Below the pieces are notes generated by a model. That model was not told where the DNA came from. It did no database searches and saw only the letters and a program-made list of their open reading frames with translations. A stretch of 62,963 bases of DNA from the NCBI RefSeq assembly GCF_014137995.1, contig NZ_JACGWV010000004.1, forward strand, positions 1-62,963, written 5' to 3'. Positions 9,132 to 17,462 of this stretch are shown one piece after another. The stretch's first letter is position 1; each line of letters opens with the position of its first letter. Source of the DNA: Promicromonospora sukumoe. Lineage in GTDB: Bacteria; Actinomycetota; Actinomycetes; Actinomycetales; Cellulomonadaceae. Both the position numbers and the translations under genes were made by a program.

Positions 9132-9194
9132 CGTTGAGTGCTGGGTATTCGCCCTTTTTCGCGCGCCGGAAGGGCGAATACCCAGCACTCAACG
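9132..9194. repeat. Long palindrome, 25-bp perfect arms
   Basis: Arms 9132-9156 and 9170-9194 are perfectly complementary (core GTGCTGGGTATTCGCCCTT), with a 13-nt loop that contains TTTCGCGCG. It lies between two genes on the + strand. Possible terminator or dispersed palindromic element. It has lower GC and a different style from the neighbouring coding DNA. Confidence 0.75.
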
Positions 9195-9319
9195 AAGCGG
9201 GGTCGGCATCTTGTGTCGGGGATATCCACGATGTGATGTACCCCGGGGTCGTGGGGGCGGCTGATACTACGGGTGAATTCGGCCCGTACCAGCGTGACCG
9301 ACCCCGTGGAGGCCCCACC

Positions 9320-10495
9320 GTGCACGAACACGACCACAGCTCCACCGACTGCTGTCCCACCTCGCTCGGGCGGCGCGACCTGCTGCGCGGCGCCGTCGTC
9401 CTCGGCATCGGTGCCGCGGGCGCGACGATCGCGGCGCCCGGCGTCGCCGCGGCGGCACCCGCCGTCCCACCCTCTCTGGCGCCGGACCCCGAGGCGCCCG
9501 CCGACGCGCCGCCCGGCGCCGTCGCCGGGGTCGAGGTGGCCGCGCCGACCATCGCGAGCTGCGCCGGCTGGGGCGCCGCGGCGGCCCGCGGCACCATCGA
9601 CGCCGTCGCGGCCAACCCGAACAAGATCCTGATCCACCACACGGCGTCGGCCAACGTCACCGACTACTCGCAGGCCGCCGGGTACCAGATCGCCCGCGAC
9701 ATCCAGCAGTGGCACTTCGCCAACGGCTGGGTGGACACCGGGCAGCACCTCACGCTGAGCCGCGGCGGGTACGTCATGGAGGGCCGGCACGGCTCGCTGT
9801 CCCGGCTGCAGAGCGGCAGCGGCACGGTGGTGGGCGCGCACGCCCCCGGCCAGAACAGCCAGGCCATCGGCATCGAGAACCAGGGCACCTACACGAGCGC
9901 GACGCCGCCGGCGCAGCTCTGGAGCCGCCTGGTCGAGCTGTGCGCCTACATCTGCGACCAGTACGGCATCGCGCCCACCCAGATCTACGGGCACCGGGAC
10001 TACACGGCGACGGCCTGCCCCGGCGACGTCCTCTACTCGATGCTGCCGCAGCTCCGGTCCGAGGTGGCCGCGGCGCTGTCGGGGACCAGCTGGTCGGTCA
10101 CCGTCGACAACACCTCGGCGGGCTTCTCCGCTGGCTCGTCCTGGCTGACGTCGTCCTTCTCGGGCGAGCGGTACGGCGCCGACTACCGCTACGCGACGCC
10201 CGCCGAGGTCAGCGACCTGGCGACGTACTCGGCGACGATCCCGTCGAGCGGCTCGTACCGCGTCGAGGCCTGGTTCCCGGGCATCGACGGCTACAACGCG
10301 TCGACGCCGTTCATCGTCTACACGGGCACCGGGTCGTCGACGATCCGCGTGGACCAGTCCACGGGCGGCGGGACCTGGCTCTCGCTCGGCACCTACGCGA
10401 TGACGGCGGGCACCCGCACCGTGGTCGCCGTCAGCCGCTGGACCCAGGGCACGGCGTACGTCGTGGCGGACGCCATCAGGATCACGCGCCTCTGA
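9320..10495 (+). CDS. Tat-exported N-acetylmuramoyl-L-alanine amidase with golvesin-like domain
   Basis: 391 residues from GTG 9320 with GGAGG 7 nt upstream; the open frame extends further but this start places the twin-arginine motif (GRRDLLRG) correctly. The amidase_2/PGRP zinc ligands are visible in ILIHHTAS and GHRDYTATACPGD. The last 130 residues (SWSVTVDNTSAGFS...SGSYRVEAWFPG...YVVADAIRI) match golvesin-type C-terminal beta domains. It should cleave the peptidoglycan lactyl-alanine amide bond outside the cell. Confidence 0.88.
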   Translation: MHEHDHSSTDCCPTSLGRRDLLRGAVVLGIGAAGATIAAPGVAAAAPAVPPSLAPDPEAPADAPPGAVAGVEVAAPTIASCAGWGAAAARGTIDAVAANPNKILIHHTASANVTDYSQAAGYQIARDIQQWHFANGWVDTGQHLTLSRGGYVMEGRHGSLSRLQSGSGTVVGAHAPGQNSQAIGIENQGTYTSATPPAQLWSRLVELCAYICDQYGIAPTQIYGHRDYTATACPGDVLYSMLPQLRSEVAAALSGTSWSVTVDNTSAGFSAGSSWLTSSFSGERYGADYRYATPAEVSDLATYSATIPSSGSYRVEAWFPGIDGYNASTPFIVYTGTGSSTIRVDQSTGGGTWLSLGTYAMTAGTRTVVAVSRWTQGTAYVVADAIRITRL

Positions 10496-10512
10496 CGCCC
10501 CGCCCGCCCCTA

Positions 10513-10558
10513 CGTGTCAGACCTACAGGTCCCCCGGGTGACCTGTAGGTCTGACACG
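10513..10558. terminator. Bidirectional terminator palindrome (GTCAGAC family)
   Basis: 19-bp perfect arms (10513-10531 and 10540-10558) around CCCCGGGT. It lies between convergent genes (amidase + and PH-like gene -). The arm core GTCAGACCTACAGGTC is close to the palindromes at 11883-11930 and 53499-53535. Confidence 0.8.
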
Positions 10559-10562
10559 GGCC

Positions 10563-11159
10563 TCAGTGCGGTGTCGGGGCCAGCGCGCGCAGCAGCTCGT
10601 CCGGCTCCGCGACGCCCACGAGCACCGACGACGCCCGGACCTTCCGCAGCACCTGCACCCGCGCCGCGGCCGGCCGGGACAGCTCGATCAGCACGGCGGG
10701 TGCCGCCATCGTCCGCACCAGCGAGACCCGGCCGGTCTCCTCGTCGAACCCGGCGCCGAGCTCCAGCGGCCGTGCCGGGGCGGCCCGGTACACGGCCGCG
10801 GAGACGACGTCGTCGAGCGCGACGTCGACCGCCGCCACCCAGCCCAGCCGCAGCCGGACGACGCCGTCCGCCACGCGGTGCCGCGACCAGAGCGGTGAGA
10901 CGAACGCGGCCAGCAGGGCGGCCGTGAGCACGCCGGCGACGACGTCGACGGTCAGCGCGACCGGGCGCGGCAGCAGGGCGCCGGCGACCAGGTGCAGCAC
11001 GAGCACCTCGACCACGCCCAGCGCCGCGACGCCGGCGACCAGCCCGAGCCACGGCCCGCGCCCGCCCAGCCCGAACGACCTGCTCGGGTCCGACGTCCGG
11101 CCCGAACCAGACGCCCGGCCCGAACCCGACAGCCTGCTCAGGCCGCGCTCACTCGGCAC
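10563..11159 (-). CDS. Membrane protein, PH-like C-terminus, function unknown
   Basis: 198 residues. A basic, Ser/Gly-rich N-terminus is followed by two TM helices (about residues 36-60 and 68-90) and a soluble beta-rich half (VRLRLGWVAAVDVALDDVVSAAVY). The start GTG lies inside the acyltransferase 3' end (11-bp overlap), so the two are translationally coupled. The layout resembles small actinobacterial PH-domain membrane proteins, but I see no diagnostic motif. Confidence 0.6.
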   Translation of the reverse strand: MPSERGLSRLSGSGRASGSGRTSDPSRSFGLGGRGPWLGLVAGVAALGVVEVLVLHLVAGALLPRPVALTVDVVAGVLTAALLAAFVSPLWSRHRVADGVVRLRLGWVAAVDVALDDVVSAAVYRAAPARPLELGAGFDEETGRVSLVRTMAAPAVLIELSRPAAARVQVLRKVRASSVLVGVAEPDELLRALAPTPH

Positions 11160-11805
11160 GCTCCTGGCCGCTCATCGCCTGGATGGACTGCATGACCTGC
11201 TCGGTCAGCTCGCGCCGCGCCTGTGCGGGCTTGGTGCCGGCCGCGATCTGCCGGGAGGGGTCGATCGGCGTCCCGAAGTGCAGCTCGACCCGGGCGAACC
11301 GCGGCATCTTGCCGATCGGCTTCACCTTGTCCGTGCCGAGCAACGCGACCGGGACCACGGGGGCCTTGCCGGTCAGGGCGAGCCAGGCGACGCCGGTGTG
11401 CCCCTTGTGCAGCTTGCCGTCCCGCGAGCGGGTGCCCTCGGGGTAGATGCCGAAGGCGCCGCCGCGCTGCAGCACGGCCAGCGCGTCCTCCAGGGACCGC
11501 TGCCCGGCGCGCGGGTCGTCCCGCTGCACGGGGATGTCGCCCATCTTGGTGAAGAACCAGCGCGACATTCGGCCCTTGATGCCCTTGCCGGTCCAGTACT
11601 CGGCCTTGGCCAGGAACGCGACGTGCCGCGGGGCCATGATCGGGATGAGCAGCGAGTCGATGAACGACAGGTGGTTGCTCGCGAGGATCACGGCGCCACG
11701 CTTCGGGATGTTCTGCAGCCCAGTCACGCGCGGGCGCAGGAGCACGAGCACGAGGATCGAGAGGATGAGCTTGAGGAACCGGTACGTCACCGGCCTATTG
11801 TGCAC
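11149..11805 (-). CDS. 1-acyl-sn-glycerol-3-phosphate acyltransferase (PlsC family)
   Basis: 218 residues. The PlsC motifs are clear: NHLSFID (Hx4D catalytic pair) and YPEGTRSRDG (EGTRS), followed by VVPVALLG. It acylates lysophosphatidate or a related lipid at the membrane; residues 8-28 form the anchor helix. GTG 11805 is used, with GGGGGG just upstream; GTG 11790 is possible. Confidence 0.87.
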   Translation of the reverse strand: MHNRPVTYRFLKLILSILVLVLLRPRVTGLQNIPKRGAVILASNHLSFIDSLLIPIMAPRHVAFLAKAEYWTGKGIKGRMSRWFFTKMGDIPVQRDDPRAGQRSLEDALAVLQRGGAFGIYPEGTRSRDGKLHKGHTGVAWLALTGKAPVVPVALLGTDKVKPIGKMPRFARVELHFGTPIDPSRQIAAGTKPAQARRELTEQVMQSIQAMSGQERAE

Positions 11806-11882
11806 CCCCCAAGCACCGCTGTGGACTGGGTGTTATGTGGTGAAAAATACTAAAGAGACCTACAAGGTGCACACTCCGGTAG

Positions 11883-11930
11883 ACGTGTCAGACGTACAGG
11901 TCACCCGGGTGACCTGTACGTCTGACACGT
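11883..11930. terminator. Perfect 48-bp palindrome terminator
   Basis: The two 24-bp halves are exactly complementary with no spacer (core GTCAGACGTACAGGTC). It starts 12 bp beyond the GH2 stop on the - strand, so it probably ends that transcript. It differs from the hairpin at 10513-10558 at very few positions. Confidence 0.8.
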
Positions 11931-11942
11931 GGAGCGGGAGGG

Positions 11943-13817
11943 TCAGGCGTTCCCGTCGGCGCCCTTCTCGAAGGCGGCCGGACGCACCTGCACGGCGCGC
12001 ACGCGGTCGACGTCGAGCTTGACGCTCCGGTCGAACCGGTAGATGCCGTTCTCCTCCTGGAACACGTCCGTGAGCTGCGTGTAGCAGTAGCCGAACATCA
12101 GCGGGTCGTCGATCAGCGGGTCCGTGAGGCCTGCGAACCGGACGTGGAACTCCTCCTCGTCCGCGACGCGCTGGCCGTAGCCCCACGAGTCGGGCGAGCT
12201 GCCCGAGGCGCTGGCCGCGGTCTCCGGGTTCCACCAGATGCCGCCGTACTCGCTGACGAAGTAGGGCTGACCGTTGTACGGCTGCGAGATCGGCGTGCCG
12301 TTGTCCCGCTCGTTGCCGTACGGCTTGCCCTCGGCGAGGCCGCCCACGAGCTCGGTGAACTTGGCCGGGTCCTGCTCGTACAGGTGCGAGTCCCAGACGT
12401 CCGTCTCGAGCACGCGGTGCGAGTAGCCGCTCGCGTCCAGCACGGGCCGCGACGGGTCCGCCACCTTGGTGGCGAGCCACATGGCGCGCGTCACGTCGTC
12501 GAGCTGCGTGATGCGGTCGTGCAGGTCCTGGTGGGTCTCGTTGAGCGGGCACCAGCCGATGATCGACGGGTGGTTGTGGTCGCGCTGCAGCGCCTCCAGC
12601 CACTCGGCGACGAACGACGTCGTCTGCCGCTGGCCGTCCTGCGGGGTGCCGTAACCGCTGACGCCCCAGTCGCCGAACTCGCCCCACACCAGGTAGCCCA
12701 GGCGGTCCGCGTGGAACAGGTAGCGCTCCTCGAAGACCTTCTGGTGCAGGCGCGCGCCGTTGAACCCGGCCTCCAGGCCCAGCTCGATGTCGCGCACCAG
12801 CGCGGCGTCGGACGGCGCCGTCATGAGCGACTCCGGCCAGTAGCCCTGGTCCAGGACCAGCCGCTGGAAGACGTGCTCGCCGTTGATCTTGATGGCCTGG
12901 CCGTCGATCGAGACGGACCGCAGGCCCGCGTACGAGCGCACCGTGTCCACGACGGCGCCGTCGGCGTCGCGCAGCTCGATGTCCACCCCGTACAGGTGCG
13001 GGTCCTCGGTGCCCCAGGTGCGCACGCGGTCCGCCGGGACGACGACGCGCAGCGCGGGCGCCAGGTCGAGGTCGGCGCGCGCGGTGGCGCTCGCGACCTC
13101 GCCGTCGGCGTCGGTCACCGTGACGGAGACCGTGTGGCCCCGGCGGTTAGCGGACAGCGGCACGACGACGTCGAACGCGGAGCTCGACAGGTCGGGCGTG
13201 ATCCGCGGGCGGCGCACGTGCACGGCCGGCACGGGCTCCAGCCACACCGTCTGCCAGATCCCCGTGGTGCGCGTGTAGTTGCACTCGAAGTTGGCGTAGC
13301 GGTTGGACTGCTTGCCGCGGGCCTGCGGCCCGTGGCGCGTGTCCCGCGCCCGGACGACGACGGTGACCGTGTCGCCGGGGGCGGCGATGCCGTGCAGGTC
13401 GGCCGTGAACGGGGTGAACCCGCCGCGGTGCCGCACGACCTCGGTGCCGTCGACCCACACGGTCGCGTCGTGGTCGACGGCCCCGAAGTGCAGCAGCACG
13501 TGGGGGTCGTCGCCGACAGCGGACCAGTCCGCGGGCACGGTGATCTCGCGGCGGTACCAGACCGCCTCGAGGAAGTCCGTGTTCTCGATGCCGGACAGCT
13601 CCGACTCCGGGGCGAACGGCACGGTGATCTCGGCCTGGAGCGGCCGCTCGACAAGACCGCGCTCCAGACCGGAGTCGCCCGCGTCGATCTCGAACTGCCA
13701 GGTTCCGTTGAGGTTGAGCCAGCGGTCCCGGACCAGCTGGGGCCGGGGGTACTCGGGGCGCGGGACGGGGGTCGCCGTCGGCGCCCCGTCGGGCGAGAAG
13801 CGGTCGAGGAAAGTCAT
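11943..13817 (-). CDS. Glycoside hydrolase family 2 (beta-galactosidase/beta-glucuronidase type)
   Basis: 624 residues from ATG 13817, preceded by GGAG at good spacing; the frame opens earlier but that part would overlap the promoter and operator. Domains in order: sugar-binding jelly roll (NLNGTWQFEID...FTPFTADL), immunoglobulin-like domain, TIM barrel. The acid/base is in CPLNETHQ and the nucleophile in YFVSEYGGIW. There is no signal peptide, so it should act on oligosaccharides imported by the adjacent ABC system. It is controlled by the neighbouring LacI protein through an operator over its -35 box. Confidence 0.9.
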   Translation of the reverse strand: MTFLDRFSPDGAPTATPVPRPEYPRPQLVRDRWLNLNGTWQFEIDAGDSGLERGLVERPLQAEITVPFAPESELSGIENTDFLEAVWYRREITVPADWSAVGDDPHVLLHFGAVDHDATVWVDGTEVVRHRGGFTPFTADLHGIAAPGDTVTVVVRARDTRHGPQARGKQSNRYANFECNYTRTTGIWQTVWLEPVPAVHVRRPRITPDLSSSAFDVVVPLSANRRGHTVSVTVTDADGEVASATARADLDLAPALRVVVPADRVRTWGTEDPHLYGVDIELRDADGAVVDTVRSYAGLRSVSIDGQAIKINGEHVFQRLVLDQGYWPESLMTAPSDAALVRDIELGLEAGFNGARLHQKVFEERYLFHADRLGYLVWGEFGDWGVSGYGTPQDGQRQTTSFVAEWLEALQRDHNHPSIIGWCPLNETHQDLHDRITQLDDVTRAMWLATKVADPSRPVLDASGYSHRVLETDVWDSHLYEQDPAKFTELVGGLAEGKPYGNERDNGTPISQPYNGQPYFVSEYGGIWWNPETAASASGSSPDSWGYGQRVADEEEFHVRFAGLTDPLIDDPLMFGYCYTQLTDVFQEENGIYRFDRSVKLDVDRVRAVQVRPAAFEKGADGNA

Positions 13818-13853
13818 CAGCTGCTCCATTGCGTCTACGACAGGTGCGCGGTG

Positions 13854-13889
13854 ATTCAACACGTCTTCCGACAAGAATGCAACGTTGTA
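13854..13889 (-). promoter_or_regulatory. GH2 promoter with LacI operator over the -35
   Basis: On the - strand, -35 TTGCAT (13877-13882) and -10 TTGAAT (13854-13859) are separated by exactly 17 bp. The palindrome TGCAACGTTGTA (13878-13889) overlaps the -35, so the bound repressor would block polymerase. The same CAACGTTG core occurs twice before the ABC operon. Confidence 0.75.
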
Positions 13890-13904
13890 TCACTGGGAAG
13901 GCCC

Positions 13905-13932
13905 GGTGACGCCCCGGACCAGGGGCGTCACC
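13905..13932 (-). terminator. Terminator of the LacI gene
   Basis: 11-bp perfect arms (13905-13915 and 13922-13932) with a 6-nt loop, located just after the regulator stop on the - strand and before the GH2 promoter. Confidence 0.65.
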
Positions 13933-13935
13933 AGG

Positions 13936-14973
13936 TCACGCGCGGCTGCTCTCCCGGACCAGCAGGCGGTGCGGCACGAGCTCGTCCACCGGGTCGACGC
14001 CGGGCTTCTCGAGCTGGGCGATGATCCGGTCCACCGCGGTCTCCGCGATGGCCCGCAGGTCCGGTGCCACGGTCGTCAGCGTGGGGTTCGAGAACCGCCC
14101 GTCCTCGGTGTTGTCCCAGCCCGTCACCGCGATGTCGTCGGGCACGCGCACCCCGTTCAGGCGCAGCGCGTGCAGCGCGCCGAGCGCGAGCTCGTCGTTG
14201 GCGCACACGATCCCGTCGATCTGGTCGATCCGGGGCAGCACCGACTCCACGGTGGCCGCGCCGGCCGGGCGCGAGAACTGCGGGCACTGGAGCACCCAGC
14301 GCTCGTCGACCTCCAGGCCGGCCGCGGTGTGGGCGTCGAGGAAGCCCTGCACGCGCTGCGCCCCCGTGCGGCCCGCGCCCGGCGGCTCGGCGCCGAGGAA
14401 GGCCAGCCGGCTCCGGCCGGTGTCGAGCAGGTGCGCCGTGACCTGTGCCGCCGCCGCGACGTTGTCGATGCTCACGTGGTCCGTCCGGCGCTCGCGGGCG
14501 GGGTCCGGGTCGGCCCGCTCGCCGAGCAGCACGAGGGGCACGGGCCCGCGGACCCCGTCGATCTCGGCCGGGGTCAGCTCCAGCGGCGAGAAGATGATGC
14601 CGTCGATCGCCTGGACGTCGAAGCCGCGCGCCACCTCGAGCTCGGTGTCGCGCGAGGACCGGGTCTCCTCGATGAGCACGCGGTAGCCGCGGGCGCTGCC
14701 GACGTCGATCACCTCGTGCGCCAGCACCGAGAAGTACGGCGCGTGCACCCACGGCACGGCGAGGGCGAGGGTGTTGGTGCGGCCCCGCCGGAGCTGGCGG
14801 CCCGCGAGGTTGGGGCGGTAGCCCAGCTCGGCGATCACCGCCTCCACCCGGGCCCGCGTGGCGTCACCGACCCGGCCCGTGTCGTTGACCACGTTGGAGA
14901 CCGTCTTCCAGGAGACCCCCGCCGCCGCCGCTACCTCTTTGATCCCGACCCGTCGGCCACCGTTCTCGGACAA
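13936..14973 (-). CDS. LacI-family repressor of the GH2/ABC locus
   Basis: 345 residues from a TTG start with GGAAGG upstream; longer readings would run back through the operators. The N-terminal helix-turn-helix is typical (GIKEVAAAAGVSWKTVSNVV, then YRPNLAGRQLRRG). A periplasmic-binding-like sensor domain follows (DGIIFSPLELT, FLGAEPPG, TGWDNTEDGRFSNP). It lies between the GH2 gene and the divergent ABC operon, and matching operators sit in front of both. The inducer is probably the imported sugar. Confidence 0.9.
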   Translation of the reverse strand: MSENGGRRVGIKEVAAAAGVSWKTVSNVVNDTGRVGDATRARVEAVIAELGYRPNLAGRQLRRGRTNTLALAVPWVHAPYFSVLAHEVIDVGSARGYRVLIEETRSSRDTELEVARGFDVQAIDGIIFSPLELTPAEIDGVRGPVPLVLLGERADPDPARERRTDHVSIDNVAAAAQVTAHLLDTGRSRLAFLGAEPPGAGRTGAQRVQGFLDAHTAAGLEVDERWVLQCPQFSRPAGAATVESVLPRIDQIDGIVCANDELALGALHALRLNGVRVPDDIAVTGWDNTEDGRFSNPTLTTVAPDLRAIAETAVDRIIAQLEKPGVDPVDELVPHRLLVRESSRA

Positions 14974-15002
14974 GCCTTCACTTCCTTCCGCACCGTGCCC
15001 TC

Positions 15003-15057
15003 TTGACTGGACGCCCGTCCTAGTCCATCGTGATCCAACGTTGGAGCGCAACGTTGC
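15003..15057 (+). promoter_or_regulatory. ABC importer 2 promoter with two LacI operators
   Basis: -35 TTGACT (15003-15008) and a weak -10 CATCGT (15026-15031) at 17-bp spacing. Two palindromes follow: CCAACGTTGG (15035-15044) and GCAACGTTGC (15048-15057). Their centres are 13 bp apart, over the expected transcription start. They also lie in front of the divergent regulator gene, which implies autoregulation. Confidence 0.75.
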
Positions 15058-15074
15058 ACCATTGGAGGTCGATG

Positions 15075-16478
15075 ATGACCGTAGTACGAGGACGCGGTAT
15101 CCCGGGCCAGGGAAGCCCCGTGGCCGCGTCGAGAGCCCGCAATCCTGTGGGTAGTTCCGGAGGGCTGAGCAGGCGAGACCTGCTCCGCGCGGCCCTCGTC
15201 GGGGCGGGCGGTGTCGCGCTCGGCGGCGCGCTCGCCGGTTGCGCCACCCCGAGCGCGGCAGGCTCGGGCAAGACCTCGGTCATGGTCTGGGACCTCTTCT
15301 CGGGCGGTGACGGCGCCCTGATGCAGGAGATGGCGGGAGTCGTCGCGTCGGCGAACCCGGACATCGCCGTCGAGACCACGACCCTCGCGTGGGGGCCGCC
15401 GTACTACACGAAGCTCGCGATGGCCTCGTCCGGCGGGCGACCGCCGGAGGCCGCCGTCATGCACATGTCCCGGCTGGCCGGGTACGCGCCGGGCGGGCTC
15501 CTGGAGCCGTTCGACCTCGAGGCGCTCGCCGCGCTGGGGATCCGCGAGGAGCACTTCGCGCCCGCCGTGTGGCAGAAGGCGCAGTTCGACGGCCAGCTCT
15601 ACGCGCTGCCGCTGGACACGCACCCGTACATCGCGTTCCACAACCCCGACATCGTCCAGCAGGCCGGGCTCGCGGGCGCGGACGGGAAGCTGGACCTGTC
15701 GGCCGTCGCCGGCGCCGACAACTTCCTGGAAGCCGGCCGCGCGATGGCCGAGGTCACGGGCGAGACGGGCGTCAGCTGGGGCTACCAGCGCGACCCCGCC
15801 GGCTGCTGGCGCATGTTCTGGGGCCTCTACTCCCAGAACGGCGGCGGCTACGAGCTCACGCCGGGCCGTCCCGCGGCGCTCGACGAGGAGGCCGCCACCG
15901 AGGTCTTTGAGTTCCTCCAGGCCATGGTCGACGGCAAGGTCGCCGCCAAGAACCAGGACGGCAACGCCGCGTCCGGCCGCTTCATGTCGAACCGCACCGG
16001 TCTGATGTTCGCGGGCGAGTGGGACCTGCCGATGTTCCAGGGCGCTAACCCCGACGTCGGCGCCACGCAGTTCCCGGCGATCTTCGACACCCCGGCGAAC
16101 TATGCCGACTCGCACGCGTTCGTGCTGCCCAAGCAGGGCACGCCGAACCCGGCCAAGCGCGAGGCGACGTACCGCGTGCTCGCCGGCCTCCTCAAGGAGG
16201 GCCTGACCTGGGCCTCGGCCGGACACATCCCGGCCTACCAGCCCATCGTCCAGGAGCCCGCCTACCAGGAGCTCACCCCGCAGCGCGACTACGCGCCCGC
16301 GGCCGAGGTCGCCGTCTTCGACCCCGACGCCTGGTTCACCGGCGGCGGCAGCGACTTCCAGACGCGCATGGCCGACGCCATGACCGACACCCTGGCCGGC
16401 AAGGCCCCGGCGCGCACCGCCGTGACCCGCATGCTGAGCGAGATGGACCGGTTCCTCTCCCAGCCCAACCCCGCCTGA
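15075..16478 (+). CDS. ABC transporter sugar-binding lipoprotein 2 (Tat type)
   Basis: 467 residues from ATG 15075 with GGAGG 6 nt upstream (ATG 15072 is the alternative). The N-terminus combines a twin-arginine motif (SRRDLLRAA) with a lipobox (ALAGC, Cys56), so it is exported folded and lipidated. The mature part has the family 1 sugar-binding fold (GALMQEMAGVVASANPDI, RPPEAAVMHMSR). First gene of importer 2 in the LacI/GH2 locus. Confidence 0.9.
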   Translation: MTVVRGRGIPGQGSPVAASRARNPVGSSGGLSRRDLLRAALVGAGGVALGGALAGCATPSAAGSGKTSVMVWDLFSGGDGALMQEMAGVVASANPDIAVETTTLAWGPPYYTKLAMASSGGRPPEAAVMHMSRLAGYAPGGLLEPFDLEALAALGIREEHFAPAVWQKAQFDGQLYALPLDTHPYIAFHNPDIVQQAGLAGADGKLDLSAVAGADNFLEAGRAMAEVTGETGVSWGYQRDPAGCWRMFWGLYSQNGGGYELTPGRPAALDEEAATEVFEFLQAMVDGKVAAKNQDGNAASGRFMSNRTGLMFAGEWDLPMFQGANPDVGATQFPAIFDTPANYADSHAFVLPKQGTPNPAKREATYRVLAGLLKEGLTWASAGHIPAYQPIVQEPAYQELTPQRDYAPAAEVAVFDPDAWFTGGGSDFQTRMADAMTDTLAGKAPARTAVTRMLSEMDRFLSQPNPA

Positions 16479-16492
16479 TCGAGAGGACGACG

Positions 16493-17461
16493 ATGACTGT
16501 CTCGAACGCCGGCGTCACGGCGCCCCCCGGGCGGGCACTGCCCGACTCGCGGAAACCCTCCGGCCGTCCCGCCCCGCGCACCGCGGCGCGGGGCAAGTCC
16601 CTGCGTGAGCGGGACAAGTCCGGCTACCTGTTCGTCGCGCCGTTCGCCGTCGCGACCGGCCTGTTCCTGCTGCTGCCCACGCTGTACGGCCTGTGGATGA
16701 GCTTCACGAACCAGAGCCTCACGGGCACCGGCTCCGAGTTCATCGGCTTCGCCAACTACGCCGAGGCCTTCAGCGATCCCCAGGTCTGGCAGACCCTGTG
16801 GAACACCGTCTGGTTCACGATCCTGAGCACCGTGCCCCTGGTCGTCGTCGCCCTGGTCATGGCGCTGCTCGTGCACACGGGCCTGCCGGGCCAGTGGGTG
16901 TGGCGCATGTCGTTCTTCGCGCCCTACCTGCTGACCAGCGCGGTGGTCTCCTCGCTGAGCAGCTGGCTGTTCCAGCCCGACATCGGGCTGCTCGACACCT
17001 GGCTCGCGGGTCTCGGTCTCGGGCCCGTCGGCTGGCTCACCGACGAGAACGTCGCGATGTTCTCGATCGCCGCCGTCACCGTGTGGTGGACCGTCGGCTT
17101 CAACTTCCTGCTCTACCTGGCGGCGCTGCAGGGCATCCCCGCCCAGCAGTACGAGGCGGCGACGATCGACGGCGCGGGCGGCTGGCGCCGGCTGTTCTCC
17201 ATCACCCTGCCCCAGCTGCGTCCGATCACCCTGGTCATCCTGGTGCTGCAGCTGCTCGCCTCGCTCAAGGTCTTCGACCAGATCTACCTGCTCACCGCGG
17301 GCGGGCCGAACGGCAGCACGCGGCCCATCCTCGAGTACGTCTACGACACCGGCTTCACCAACTACCGGCTGGGCTACGCGTCGGCGATCTCGTACGTGTT
17401 CTTCGCGCTGATCCTGGTGTTCACCCTGGTGCGGCTCCTGCCGTCGAAGAAGGAGGCCTGA
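16493..17461 (+). CDS. Sugar ABC transporter permease (MalF type), importer 2
   Basis: 322 residues. A disordered N-terminus of about 40 residues is followed by six TM segments. The EAA loop (QYEAATIDGAGGWRRLF) is intact. GAGAGGA lies just before the ATG, 14 bp after the binding-protein stop. It forms the channel with the next gene. Confidence 0.9.
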   Translation: MTVSNAGVTAPPGRALPDSRKPSGRPAPRTAARGKSLRERDKSGYLFVAPFAVATGLFLLLPTLYGLWMSFTNQSLTGTGSEFIGFANYAEAFSDPQVWQTLWNTVWFTILSTVPLVVVALVMALLVHTGLPGQWVWRMSFFAPYLLTSAVVSSLSSWLFQPDIGLLDTWLAGLGLGPVGWLTDENVAMFSIAAVTVWWTVGFNFLLYLAALQGIPAQQYEAATIDGAGGWRRLFSITLPQLRPITLVILVLQLLASLKVFDQIYLLTAGGPNGSTRPILEYVYDTGFTNYRLGYASAISYVFFALILVFTLVRLLPSKKEA

Positions 17462-17462
17462 C

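Noticed and set aside
7008..9188. 726-codon open frame on the - strand
   Set aside because: It runs antisense through metF and the permease, has Arg/His/Gly-rich composition typical of high-GC shadow frames, and no family motif.
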